Below, piece by piece: positions 19,668-29,519 of a stretch of 64,000 bases of DNA. This stretch comes from Candidatus Cloacimonadota bacterium. Its GTDB lineage: Bacteria > Cloacimonadota > Cloacimonadia > Cloacimonadales > TCS61. The notes under the pieces were generated by a model. It ran no database searches and was not told the origin of the DNA. It saw nothing but the letters and a program-made list of their open reading frames with translations. Location: the NCBI GenBank assembly GCA_030621085.1, contig JAUXIJ010000005.1:1-64000 (forward strand), in the 5' to 3' direction. The position numbers were made by a program, and so were the translations under genes. Within the stretch, counting starts at the first letter, position 1; each line of letters starts with the position of its first letter.

Positions 19668-20579
19668 ATGGATGCACTCGAAATAACAAATCATGAAATC
19701 CAGATGAATAAATGGTGGTCAAAAATCCGCTGGTTTATAGTTCTTATTTTATTTGCCATAGGAATTTTGCGTGTGAACCAGATCCAGGAGATGTATCCTA
19801 TCGTGGTTTTTGTCTCAACATTTATTGGTATCTGTGTTTTGAATATACTTTTTCACATGCAGATAATAAGAACGAACATCTTATTCAGTTCTTTGCAAAT
19901 TGTTCTTGATATTGTTTTTGCCACTTTAGTTGTACATCTTACGGGAGGTTTGAACAGTTCCTTTGTGTGGATCTATCTTATCGCCGTGATCACAGCCAGT
20001 CTTAACATTGAAAATTCAGGAGGGATTTTAGCGGCAATGATAGGCAGCATGTGTCTTTTAATGCTGATATTGATGTATAATTTTGGTTGGTTAGCAACCG
20101 TAAATAATGGAACATTCGATGTAGATATTTCTTCCCAGACCATTTTCCTGATCTCTTATACCGGTCTTTTTACTGGAATTGCTTTCATATCTAATTTCCT
20201 CAGTGACCTGATGAAGAAAATTGCAATCACCACACAAAAAAGTAAAGATCTATTAAAGGAACAAGAAACTGTTATTGCTGAGAAGCAGAAAGAAATTATT
20301 CAAAACAAAAGTATTCTTAATAAATATAAAGAAGCAGTTTCAGTAGCTGCACCATTAGCAAATATCGACCACGATATAAACAACCCGCTTACAATAATTT
20401 CTTTATCGATCAGGAGAGTTGTAAAAGCAGCCCAAGATCATAAAGATGACAAGCTAATAAAAGCAAGCGACCAGATGACAGAAGCTATTAATGCCATTAA
20501 TAGCATCTTGGTAAGACTTCAAAAATTAAAAAATCTGGAATTAATTCAGAAAGAAAGCAATAATCAGGATCAGGGATAA
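19668..20579 (+). CDS. Membrane histidine-kinase-like protein containing DHp helix but no ATPase domain
   Basis: TM segments, coiled coil, H-box 'NIDHDINNPLTIISLSIRR'; protein ends about 80 aa later with no N/G boxes. Confidence 0.65.
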   Translation: MDALEITNHEIQMNKWWSKIRWFIVLILFAIGILRVNQIQEMYPIVVFVSTFIGICVLNILFHMQIIRTNILFSSLQIVLDIVFATLVVHLTGGLNSSFVWIYLIAVITASLNIENSGGILAAMIGSMCLLMLILMYNFGWLATVNNGTFDVDISSQTIFLISYTGLFTGIAFISNFLSDLMKKIAITTQKSKDLLKEQETVIAEKQKEIIQNKSILNKYKEAVSVAAPLANIDHDINNPLTIISLSIRRVVKAAQDHKDDKLIKASDQMTEAINAINSILVRLQKLKNLELIQKESNNQDQG

Positions 20580-20581
20580 AA

Positions 20582-21433
20582 ATGAAAAAACATATTTTGA
20601 TAGTGGATGATGAACATAGCATCAGAGAGTTGTGTAAAGAGCTGTTGGAAGAAGAAGGTTATAAAATAACGCTGGCTGTTGATGGTCAAGACGCACTCGA
20701 TAAAATGGACTACGAAGTATATGATCTGTTCATTATAGACATGGCTATGCCCAGGTTAGGCGGATTTGAACTAATGAAATTGATCAAACGAAAACAACCT
20801 CTCGCCGTTATAATTGTACTTACAGGTTTTTCCAGCATAGAAGGTGCTGTAAAAGCTGTTCACGCAGGAGCTTTCCAATATCTTTCAAAACCCATTAACG
20901 CAGATGAACTGTTTGAAGTAGTTATAGCCGGTTTGCAATATTCAGAAGACCTCTATGGCCCTCTTCAAAAGGCATTTGAACCCGGATCTGATACTGTTCA
21001 GAAGGGTGAACCTATCGTTCTTCATGGTTTTCCTCCCGAAGATAAAGTAGATTTTATGGCTCTTGGTATAATAAGGAAGTATGATGTTGGAGCAAATATT
21101 CCTCTTGGAGATGATAAAACCGGTTCGATTATAATCATTGAAAGTGGTGAAGTCTCTGTATGGCTTAACAATACTACTGTTGATTATCTACAAAAATGGG
21201 ATACTTGTGGAGAAGAAAGTTTCATTTTAGCTGGATCCCCATTTATTACTCTTCGCGCTGAAACTGCATCCAGAATCAGACATTTCGATCGAAAAAAGCT
21301 TTTAGATTTCTTTGCATATAAAGGAGAAAAACTATTGAAACGCTTCATGATAAACCTGATAAACAGTACATATTTCAAGTGGCGAAAATCAATACAGCGC
21401 ATTGTAATGCTGAAACTTGTTACCGGCGAATAA
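20582..21433 (+). CDS. Response regulator with C-terminal cyclic-nucleotide-binding-like domain
   Basis: Receiver 'HILIVDDEHSIRELCKELL'; C-terminal 'GSIIIIESGEVSVWLNN..CGEESFILAGSPFITLRAETASRIRHFDRKKLLDFF'. Confidence 0.7.
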   Translation: MKKHILIVDDEHSIRELCKELLEEEGYKITLAVDGQDALDKMDYEVYDLFIIDMAMPRLGGFELMKLIKRKQPLAVIIVLTGFSSIEGAVKAVHAGAFQYLSKPINADELFEVVIAGLQYSEDLYGPLQKAFEPGSDTVQKGEPIVLHGFPPEDKVDFMALGIIRKYDVGANIPLGDDKTGSIIIIESGEVSVWLNNTTVDYLQKWDTCGEESFILAGSPFITLRAETASRIRHFDRKKLLDFFAYKGEKLLKRFMINLINSTYFKWRKSIQRIVMLKLVTGE

Positions 21434-21453
21434 ATCAATCGAACACAGAGTAT

Positions 21454-21482
21454 AACTCCCATAATTCCATGGGAGTTTTTTT
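21454..21482 (+). terminator. Rho-independent terminator
   Basis: AACTCCCAT-AATTCC-ATGGGAGTT followed by TTTTT. Confidence 0.85.
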
Positions 21483-21713
21483 ATATCCTGCAAAAAATAT
21501 ATCGAAGAAACGTACGCATTCGAAATGATTCGATAACTCTTTATATTACAAGTAATTACTATTCCTATCATTAAAACTAAATATCTTCCAATAAATTCTA
21601 TAACTTCAATATTTAGAAAGTTTTATCAAAATATATCTTGACATTAATTTTTGTTAACTACCGTTGGTCTTAGAATGTATAATTGATAAAATAGTATTTA
21701 GTTGTGAGGTATT

Positions 21714-22931
21714 ATGAGTTTATCATTTTTATCTGAAATGCAAGTATCACTACCTGAATACTTAACTGGAACTGCCAGATTTCAGAACATTAACAAAATG
21801 ATCACATTTAATGCCTCCTGGAAAAATGAGGCATACAATAATCTTAAAAATCTCCTGAAACATATGCGCAAGATAGAGGCTTCCGACATCGATTTCGGAG
21901 GACCCGGTTCTAATGGAAAAGTATGGTATAGGGTATTTGGGACAAAGACTTTCAGCAACGAAGTTCCACAATATTCGGAGGATGAGGTCACTGCAATAAT
22001 TCTCAGTGTTCTTACAGACGATCAGAAAGTAATTTTATTCAATAATAAAAATATTGATTTTTCTCATGGCATTGTTCTCGAAGAAAATGAACGCCCAAGT
22101 CGTTTCCGGGGAGATGTTTATTATGAAAGCAATGTGCTGGTAGTCAATTTTAGAAGGATCAATGAGGATCTTTTCAAAATCGAATCACTGAACTTTCCTG
22201 AAATAATAGTTAAGCGTTTTAACTTGAAATTCGAAAAATCCGGTCTCTTTCTGATAACAGGTATTACTGGTTCCGGAAAAAGTTGTACGTTAGACTCGAT
22301 AGTAGATATGAACAACCATGATAATCATGCTCATATAATAATAATAGGAAATCCTATTGAATTTGTGCATATATCAGATAAATGCTTACTCAGGCACAGA
22401 GAGATCGGAGAAGATGTGCTGAGCTTTCAGGAAGGAACCATACAAGCATTAAGACAAGACCCAGATATAATTGTGGTTGGAGAGATGCGGGATCCTGGTA
22501 CTATCGCCACTGTTCTGGAAGCAACGGATAGTGGACATAAAGTTTTTTCTACTTTGCATACAAGTTCTGCAGTTGATAGTCTGCACCGTATTGTAGCAGA
22601 ATTCCCACCCCTGGAACAGGAAAGGATCAGGTTCCGTATGGCAGACGTGCTTAAAGTTATAGTGTCCCAGAAACTTGTTCCAGATAAGCAGGGTAAACTT
22701 ATTATGGTTAAGGAAATTCTTTCTGTAGATGCTTCGATTCAGGCAGCAATTCGGAATAAAAATATAGGTGAGATCTATCAGATGGTTACCGAGGGATCAA
22801 AAAAAGGTATGATAACCCTGGAGCAAGACCTGTTCAGGAATTATAAAGGTGGTAAGATCACAAAAGAAACTGCAATGAATTATGCCAATAATAAAAAAAG
22901 AATGAATCACCTTATAACTTACTCTAATTAG
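21714..22931 (+). CDS. PilT-family retraction ATPase
   Basis: Walker A 'GITGSGKSCTLDSI', 'DPDIIVVGEMRDPGTIATVLEATDSGHKVFSTLHT'. Confidence 0.85.
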   Translation: MSLSFLSEMQVSLPEYLTGTARFQNINKMITFNASWKNEAYNNLKNLLKHMRKIEASDIDFGGPGSNGKVWYRVFGTKTFSNEVPQYSEDEVTAIILSVLTDDQKVILFNNKNIDFSHGIVLEENERPSRFRGDVYYESNVLVVNFRRINEDLFKIESLNFPEIIVKRFNLKFEKSGLFLITGITGSGKSCTLDSIVDMNNHDNHAHIIIIGNPIEFVHISDKCLLRHREIGEDVLSFQEGTIQALRQDPDIIVVGEMRDPGTIATVLEATDSGHKVFSTLHTSSAVDSLHRIVAEFPPLEQERIRFRMADVLKVIVSQKLVPDKQGKLIMVKEILSVDASIQAAIRNKNIGEIYQMVTEGSKKGMITLEQDLFRNYKGGKITKETAMNYANNKKRMNHLITYSN

Positions 22932-22947
22932 AGTGAATTAAGTATAA

Positions 22948-25053
22948 ATGGCCAAGACCAAAGAAAAGTTAGCATTCGGTATTTTCCAGGATGGGCTGAT
23001 TATTAAAGTCGCTCAGCTTGCTTGTGAAAAAGGTATTGTAAAGGTCCAAAGCCTGGAAGAAACCATATTATCATCTCCTTTGTTCCTTAAGGAAACTGTA
23101 GAAGCAGGTAAAACCGTTCCAACAATTGAAGAAGAAATTAGTATCCCTGAAGTAACGGAACTGGATGAAGAAACTTTCGATATGCCTGAAATATCTGAGT
23201 TTGAACAACCTGATGAGATCGAATCCACTGAAAAAGATGAGGTTCTACCTGGTTTAAAAGACTTGCAGAATTTCATGCAGCAATTCCCTCTTGAAAGAGG
23301 AAAAATATCATCAAGTGCAAATGATGAACAAATTTCATACTTCCAATTCGATCCATCCTTCAATACAGGGAAGTTAGTTAAGAAACTTCAGAATGAATTA
23401 TTAACAAAGGAAGAGATCAAAGCTAAAAATTACTCAATGGATTATATCCTTAATCTGGATAAATCCGGTCTTGCCTTTGTGCATCGCGGCAAGTTCACCC
23501 TGTTCCATGCATTAAGAGATATCAATCTCGTTCTTTCTAAAGAAAAATACTTTTATAGTAATATTGATACAAATGAAGTCTCTCTCATTAATATTGTACG
23601 TCATAATTATGATTTTTCGCCTGATGAATATGTACTGATCATTTATATTGGTGTGGATTATAAAGTTGGAATTATTCTTAAAAATAAGAACCATATTAAA
23701 ACATTCCCAATTATTGTACAAGATACCGACCCGGATAACTTACGGCAGGCAATATATTCCAAAGTTATCATGGAACAAGATATTTCGGATATTCCTATTA
23801 CAAAAAACATAATACTCGCAGGAGATTATGCAACTGATGAAGACATTGAGTTTTTTAAAAGCAATGCTACCGAAGGTGATTCAATTACTAAACTGGACCT
23901 AAAACATCTTTATGTTCAGGAAGGCTTAGAAGAAGTAATAACGCCTGACAAGATCGCACGCTTTGCCATTCCTATTGCCTTAGCCTGGAAAACTCTACAG
24001 ACGAAAAACAAAGATTTTTCTCCCTGTAATCTTCTTCCAAGCAAGGTAATTGAAAATCAGAAATATTTCAAAATAGTCTGGCACGGTTTCATTGTATTAG
24101 CAGCAATCTTCTATTTTGCCTTTTCAGGTACAATTAAAAATCTGGAAATGCAGCAGGAAATTAAAGAATACACTAATATGAATTACCGCATCGAACGGGA
24201 ATTAACTCAGAATCGAGTATTGATCAAAAGATTGAACGAGATCAAAAAGAAAGTGAGTGATCTGGAGGCTAATTTTCTTAAGGTAGAAAAAATAACCGAC
24301 AAGAAAAACCAATGGAACTATATCTTACATGCTTTTACCCGTTCCCTGCAAAGAAATCAATTAAGCTGGATCACAAATCTTACCAGTAAAAATGGTGGTT
24401 TCCAGGTATATGGTTACACAACTTCTCGCAGAAGTATTCTTGAATTTTCCCGCCTTTTTCCTGAAGGGGAGATATCCAGTGTTCTGAAATACGACCTGGA
24501 GGATGTAACTGTTTGGAAATTTGATTTGACCTTTAGTTATCCTGACCCTGAGGAATTAAAAAAAGCTAAAGAAAAAACAACAAAAGAAATTACATCGGAA
24601 GAAGAAGCACAGGCAATTACAACCGAAGTAGAAGATGAAAAATCAGCTATAGAAGAAAAAATTGAAGAAGTACCTCCTGCTGTAATAGCTCAGGAATACA
24701 GTGATATTGTCCAAATTTATTTTGCCGGAGATATTAATTCCGCCTTAAATAAATTCACTGAATTCGTTCAGAAATATCCGAAAAATGATTTAGCATACAA
24801 TGCCAATTATTTTGTAGGAGAATGCCTGTACCTTCTAAACAGAACACAAGAAGCGAAACGTGTATTGGAAGAAGTATATAAAATGAAAGGGAATAAAACT
24901 CCCGACGCTTTAATAATGTTAGGTAACTGCAGCGAGAAAGAAAAAGATTTCAAAAGTGCTAAAGCTTATTGGAATCAGCTAATAAAAGAATTTCCAAAAA
25001 ATAGCCTGGCAAAAGCTGCTAAATACAAGATCCAGAAATTAGAGGGGAAATAA
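22948..25053 (+). CDS. PilM-like / PilN-like / TPR fusion protein
   Basis: N-terminal about 370 aa PilM-like, single TM 'IVLAAIFYFAFSGTI' followed by coiled coil and PilN-like segment, C-terminal TPR-like repeats. Confidence 0.55.
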   Translation: MAKTKEKLAFGIFQDGLIIKVAQLACEKGIVKVQSLEETILSSPLFLKETVEAGKTVPTIEEEISIPEVTELDEETFDMPEISEFEQPDEIESTEKDEVLPGLKDLQNFMQQFPLERGKISSSANDEQISYFQFDPSFNTGKLVKKLQNELLTKEEIKAKNYSMDYILNLDKSGLAFVHRGKFTLFHALRDINLVLSKEKYFYSNIDTNEVSLINIVRHNYDFSPDEYVLIIYIGVDYKVGIILKNKNHIKTFPIIVQDTDPDNLRQAIYSKVIMEQDISDIPITKNIILAGDYATDEDIEFFKSNATEGDSITKLDLKHLYVQEGLEEVITPDKIARFAIPIALAWKTLQTKNKDFSPCNLLPSKVIENQKYFKIVWHGFIVLAAIFYFAFSGTIKNLEMQQEIKEYTNMNYRIERELTQNRVLIKRLNEIKKKVSDLEANFLKVEKITDKKNQWNYILHAFTRSLQRNQLSWITNLTSKNGGFQVYGYTTSRRSILEFSRLFPEGEISSVLKYDLEDVTVWKFDLTFSYPDPEELKKAKEKTTKEITSEEEAQAITTEVEDEKSAIEEKIEEVPPAVIAQEYSDIVQIYFAGDINSALNKFTEFVQKYPKNDLAYNANYFVGECLYLLNRTQEAKRVLEEVYKMKGNKTPDALIMLGNCSEKEKDFKSAKAYWNQLIKEFPKNSLAKAAKYKIQKLEGK

Positions 25054-25054
25054 C

Positions 25055-25936
25055 ATGCCCTATGCTGTAAGAAATACACTTATACTAACAGGACTTCTAA
25101 TTATTGTTTTTCTGGGTTTTCTTATTGGTAATTCCAGCTCGGTAAAAAAACTAAATATCATTAAAACCTCTTATGCAAACAATAAGAAACAACTTGATGA
25201 TTTGCAGGCAGCAAACCCGGATATGAAAGACCATGAACTCTTTCTTGCATCTCTCAAAGAATTGGAAAAAAAAGTTCAAACTGAAAGTAAAATAATTCCA
25301 CAAAAAAATGATCCGACTCTAACTTATAAATACCTGCTGGATATCTGTGACAATTTCTGTCCTGAAGTAAAATTCGATTTTAGATTCACGAAATCGGGAC
25401 GAGTTGAAAACATTGGTTACAGAACCTATGCCATTTTCGGTCAAGCTCCGATTAGAGCGCTATATACTTTTATAAGACAGATTGAAAGCCAGTTCATGCT
25501 TTATGTGATTGATTCCGTTAAGCTTTTAGAAGACGTTAAAGATGATGTCTCCACCGGTAAAGTTGATTTCACAATTATGGTAAATGCTTATTATGAAGAA
25601 GATTCTCCTGAAGTTGAAGAAGTTATGTTCAGGAAATTGAAATACAAACAATTAACGTATAATCCGTTCTATTCAAGAATTCACGGTAAAATTCCTGATG
25701 AAGAGCAACAAAGATTCCTGGATCCTTACCGGGCTACTTTAATAGGCTTGTCTCCGGATAAAATATTCTTGAAAGATGCTGAAGGTAGAATTCATGTTCT
25801 TGAACAAGGTGACAAAGTAGCATACGGTTACCTGCATTCTATCAATTGGGATATACAAGGTGCTGTATTTAAACTTAATGAAGTCGGTGTTACGAAAGAA
25901 AAAATAATTTATTTATATGAAGATGATAAGGAATAA
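25055..25936 (+). CDS. PilO-like protein with possible PilP-like C-terminal domain
   Basis: N-terminal TM plus coiled coil, 'YRTYAIFGQAPIRALYTFIRQIES' PilO-like; C-terminal short beta domain; position before secretin. Confidence 0.5.
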   Translation: MPYAVRNTLILTGLLIIVFLGFLIGNSSSVKKLNIIKTSYANNKKQLDDLQAANPDMKDHELFLASLKELEKKVQTESKIIPQKNDPTLTYKYLLDICDNFCPEVKFDFRFTKSGRVENIGYRTYAIFGQAPIRALYTFIRQIESQFMLYVIDSVKLLEDVKDDVSTGKVDFTIMVNAYYEEDSPEVEEVMFRKLKYKQLTYNPFYSRIHGKIPDEEQQRFLDPYRATLIGLSPDKIFLKDAEGRIHVLEQGDKVAYGYLHSINWDIQGAVFKLNEVGVTKEKIIYLYEDDKE

Positions 25937-25939
25937 CTT

Positions 25940-27130
25940 ATGAAAAAAATAATATTAATTCTTGGAATAATATTCTTTTGTTCTGCTGTTTTTTGTCAGC
26001 AAGAAGAAGTAGAATATATTGATAATAGTTTTTCCGAACAGATAACTTTAGCCCGTAATATCAATTTTATACAAGCTCTCAGGGCTATTGAAGTCCTTTC
26101 CCAGCTTTACGATAACAAAAAGATCCTCAGTACAAGCAGCTTCAATCAACAAATCGGTATTCCTGTGAATCAACTGCATTGGAAAGATGCCTTGCAGTTA
26201 ATAGTTGGTTATCATAATCTTGTACTTGAGGAACAACCTGGAATGTATCTTATCAGGGATGTAGAAATCGTAAAAGAGAAAGATGCTGAAGAGAAGAAAC
26301 TGGTAATAACACCAAATTCACAGCAGGTGAGAATATCAGCTATATTCTTTAAAGCAGATAGATCTCTTTCCAAAGAGGTGGGAATCAATTGGCATACACT
26401 TATAGATGGTAACATCCATGTCAATTTAACCGGAGCAGATGACATGGGAGATGAAATTATTGCTGCCAGTATTGATGAAAATTTACCTGAAACTTTTAAA
26501 GCAGGAGATGTTACCATACAACTTGACGCCCTTTTTAAAATCGTGGAATCTTACCAGAGAGGAGCAATAGTCGCCAGACCAACTATCACCGTTATATCAG
26601 GGAAAAAAGGATTTGTTCAGGTTGGACAGGATTTCTCGATAAAAACCTTTGACCAGGCTGGAAATGTTATCGATAAATTCTATGAAACCGGTATGATCCT
26701 GACAGTAACTCCAAAGATACTCACCGAAAATGAAAAGAAGGCGATTCACTTAAAGATAAAAATAGAAAAAAGTTCTGCTATCCCCGGAGCATTAACAACT
26801 ATTATCAATAAAAGCAAATCAGATACTGAAGTTCTGTTATACGACGGTGAAGAAACTGTTATCGGGGGTTTGTACGACAATGATACAACACTTGAAAGAT
26901 CCGGTATTCCCATTTTAAAAGATCTCCCCTGGTGGGTATTTGGACTTCGTTATATTTTTGGTCGTACCGTCAAAGGAGTAAAATCGAACGAAATGATAAT
27001 TATTTTGAAAGTAGAGATAGTAGATAGCATTGAAGATAGAAGATTAAATATAACAGAAATTGAAGAACAAATTGAGGAAAGCAGATCAAAAAATACTGAA
27101 GCAGACAAATTATTCGAAGAAAAAAAATAG
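25940..27130 (+). CDS. Secretin (PilQ/GspD family)
   Basis: Signal peptide; 'GAIVARPTITVISGKKGFVQVGQDF', 'VTPKILTENEKKAIHLKIKIEKS', 'ETVIGGLYDNDTTLERSGIPILKDLPWWVFGLRYIFG'. Confidence 0.85.
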   Translation: MKKIILILGIIFFCSAVFCQQEEVEYIDNSFSEQITLARNINFIQALRAIEVLSQLYDNKKILSTSSFNQQIGIPVNQLHWKDALQLIVGYHNLVLEEQPGMYLIRDVEIVKEKDAEEKKLVITPNSQQVRISAIFFKADRSLSKEVGINWHTLIDGNIHVNLTGADDMGDEIIAASIDENLPETFKAGDVTIQLDALFKIVESYQRGAIVARPTITVISGKKGFVQVGQDFSIKTFDQAGNVIDKFYETGMILTVTPKILTENEKKAIHLKIKIEKSSAIPGALTTIINKSKSDTEVLLYDGEETVIGGLYDNDTTLERSGIPILKDLPWWVFGLRYIFGRTVKGVKSNEMIIILKVEIVDSIEDRRLNITEIEEQIEESRSKNTEADKLFEEKK

Positions 27131-27146
27131 ATGAGGAATTTTATTT

Positions 27147-28181
27147 TTACAATAAACTTTTTAATTGATCGATAAATTCATCGATGTCTTCTTCCGTTGT
27201 ATCAAAAGAGGTCATCCAGCGTACTTCCGAACGATCTTCATTCCAAATATAAAAGAAAAACTTTTCCTGTAACCTGGAAATTATCTCTTTGGGAATAATA
27301 GCAAAAACGCCGTTTGCTTCAACTTTTTGAGTAATAGTAACCTGCGGAATATCAGCAACTTTCTCTGCCAGGATCTGCGCCATCTGGTTGGCATGACGAG
27401 CATTTTTCAACCAGAGTTCGTTTCTTAATAAAGTAGTAAACTGAACTGCCATAAATCTCATTTTAGATGCCAGTTGCATTCCCTGTTTGCGATAGTATTT
27501 GAAATTCTCTGAAAGCTCTTTGTTAAAAAATGTAACAGCTTCTGAATTCATACCACCATTCTTGGTAAGACCAAAGGAAAGTATATCGATACCAGCATCA
27601 TTTGTTATTTCTTTAAAATTGGTATTCAAGCTTACTACAGCATTAGATAGCCTTGCACCATCCATATGAACCAGCATATTATTCTCATGGGCAAATTGTG
27701 TAATTTCCATTATCTCGTTTAAAGAATAAACCGTTCCCAATTCAGTTGCTTGTGTGGTGGAAATAACTTTCGGCTGGGAATGATGCTCGAAGTCAATGCC
27801 ATGCATATGATATTTTATCTGTTCCACTGTTATCTTTCCGTTTTCGGTGGGAACAGGAAGCAGTTTGCAACCGGTGAATTTCTCAGGAGCTCCGCATTCA
27901 TCTACATTGATGTGAGAAGTCTCTGCGCAGATAATAGAATTATAAGATTCCGTGACAGCTTTCATGCCAAGCACATTTGCTCCGGTACCATTAAAAACAA
28001 AATATACATCGATGTCCTGTCCGAAATGTTCTTTTATTATATGCATAGCTTCTTCCGTATAAATATCATCGCCATAACCGATAACATGTCCTGTATTAGC
28101 TTCCAAAATAGCTTTCAATACTTCCGGATGAATTCCGGCATTATTATCACTGGCAAAACCACGCTTGGCTTTTTCCGGCAT
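27147..28181 (-). CDS. ltaE: Low-specificity L-threonine aldolase
   Basis: 'FASDNNAGIHPEVLKAI', 'VHMDGARLSNAVVSL', PLP site 'DILSFGLTKNGG'. Confidence 0.88.
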   Translation of the reverse strand: MPEKAKRGFASDNNAGIHPEVLKAILEANTGHVIGYGDDIYTEEAMHIIKEHFGQDIDVYFVFNGTGANVLGMKAVTESYNSIICAETSHINVDECGAPEKFTGCKLLPVPTENGKITVEQIKYHMHGIDFEHHSQPKVISTTQATELGTVYSLNEIMEITQFAHENNMLVHMDGARLSNAVVSLNTNFKEITNDAGIDILSFGLTKNGGMNSEAVTFFNKELSENFKYYRKQGMQLASKMRFMAVQFTTLLRNELWLKNARHANQMAQILAEKVADIPQVTITQKVEANGVFAIIPKEIISRLQEKFFFYIWNEDRSEVRWMTSFDTTEEDIDEFIDQLKSLL

Positions 28182-28243
28182 AATTTTCTCCGTTCTTATT
28201 TGAAATTAGTTTTTTCTTTTGCCTATTTTTGTCAAATTACAAA

Positions 28244-28272
28244 TAAAAAAGCACCGCCAAAAAAGCGGTGCT
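28244..28272 (-). terminator. Rho-independent terminator for the DUF5684-like gene
   Basis: Minus strand AGCACCGC-TTTTTTG-GCGGTGCT followed by TTTTTATTT. Confidence 0.8.
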
Positions 28273-28294
28273 GAAAAAAACGTTATTTGAAAAA

Positions 28295-28705
28295 CTAAAC
28301 TGCCTGTCCCTTCTCAACAATTTTGTATTCTGCTTTGCCAAATGCCAAGATCGGGAAAAAGATTATCGGTAATAATATCATTCCAACAGTAAAGCCTACT
28401 CCCTTGCCAAAATTTTTAGCTACATTGTACCAAATAAATATCATCAGAACGATAATCAAAATTTGACCAACTACTGGTATAACCCCCAGCAAAACACCAA
28501 AAATCCACCACCATGGCTTTCCTGCTACTCTTAACATTACCAAAAAGTTAAAAATTGGTATAATCGCTGCCCATCCTGGTTGTCCCGCTTTTAGGTACAA
28601 TTTCCACATTGTAATAATCATGAAAATACATATTGCAAGGGAAAAAATTATAGGGACAATCCCAAACTCTGGAAATGCGGACGCAGTTTCAGCATAATCA
28701 TACAT
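28295..28705 (-). CDS. DUF5684-like membrane protein
   Basis: 'KAGQPGWAAIIPIFNFLVMLRVAGKPWWWIFGVLLGVIPVVGQI' signature. Confidence 0.7.
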   Translation of the reverse strand: MYDYAETASAFPEFGIVPIIFSLAICIFMIITMWKLYLKAGQPGWAAIIPIFNFLVMLRVAGKPWWWIFGVLLGVIPVVGQILIIVLMIFIWYNVAKNFGKGVGFTVGMILLPIIFFPILAFGKAEYKIVEKGQAV

Positions 28706-28842
28706 AAGAAATCCTCCTTTCTTTTTATGTTTTTATATCTTTTTTATTTTGATTTTGTGTCAAGACTTTTAAAGGTTGTTGATAGTTTAATATTTATAAA
28801 TCCTTCATTTCTTTCTTAAGAAAAAAAAATCTATTAGAATAT

Positions 28843-28891
28843 TTTAACTTATTAGTTAAATTTATTATTGACATTTTAACTGAATAGTTAA
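28843..28891 (+). promoter_or_regulatory. Two palindromic operator candidates and -35 element upstream of umuD
   Basis: TTTAACT-TATT-AGTTAAA (28843-28860) and TTAACT-GAAT-AGTTAA (28876-28891); TTGACA at 28868-28873. Confidence 0.65.
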
Positions 28892-28920
28892 TTTTGTCTT
28901 ATGGAAGAAGGAAGAAAATT

Positions 28921-29382
28921 ATGAGAAAGATTAGTTTAAATTCAAAAACAGCTCCGGTAGTTAAAAAAATCTTCCGCTTTCAGCCGTTAATCGCCTTGGA
29001 ATGTCCGCTCATCGGCAGCCAAATTCCTGCTGGCTTCCCCTCTCCTGCCCAGGATTATATAGAAGAGAATCTCGATTTGAACGAATATCTCATCGAGCAT
29101 CCCATGGCTACTTATTTTGTAAAAGTGGAAGGCTATTCCATGATAAATGCAGGTATTCATCCGGGAGATATTCTGATCGTGGATAGAGCTGTTGAACCGG
29201 CTCATAAGAAAATTGTTATCGCCATTGTGGATGGAGAACTGACTGTTAAACGTTTACGCGAAATAAAAGGAAAATGGTTTCTGGAACCGGAGAATCCTGA
29301 ATTTGAGTCCATCGAAATAACTGGAGATATGAGTTTTAAGATTTGGGGAGTAGTAACTTATGCTATTCATAAAATGAGGTGA
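28921..29382 (+). CDS. umuD: UmuD-like S24 self-cleaving mutagenesis protein
   Basis: 'AGFPSPAQDYIEENLDLNEYLIEHPMATYFVKVEGYSMINAGI' with Ser and 'DGELTVKRL' Lys; ATG at 28921 with SD GGAAGAAGG. Confidence 0.88.
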   Translation: MRKISLNSKTAPVVKKIFRFQPLIALECPLIGSQIPAGFPSPAQDYIEENLDLNEYLIEHPMATYFVKVEGYSMINAGIHPGDILIVDRAVEPAHKKIVIAIVDGELTVKRLREIKGKWFLEPENPEFESIEITGDMSFKIWGVVTYAIHKMR

Positions 29383-29421
29383 GCAATGTGAGAAGCGAAA
29401 AGAATTGCCTCACCCTACTGT

Positions 29422-29482
29422 CCTTCTCCCAAACGGAGAAGGAATATAAGAAACGCAAGAAGAATTTCCTCTCTTGAGAGGA
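29422..29482. repeat. Two intergenic hairpins between umuD and umuC
   Basis: CCTTCTCC-CAAAC-GGAGAAGG (29422-29442) and TCCTCTC-TT-GAGAGGA (29467-29482). Confidence 0.75.
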
Positions 29483-29519
29483 GTGTATTTTTCCTACTTT
29501 AACAATTGAGGTAAGATTA

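Noticed and set aside
13101-27130. Type II secretion system instead of type IV pilus
   Set aside because: Presence of a PilT-like ATPase and PilM/N/O-like proteins favours T4P, although secretin, GspE and GspF families alone do not discriminate.
27750-28274. 174-aa plus-strand ORF opposite threonine aldolase
   Set aside because: Antisense to a conserved enzyme, Cys/Phe-rich composition, and it runs through the terminator region.
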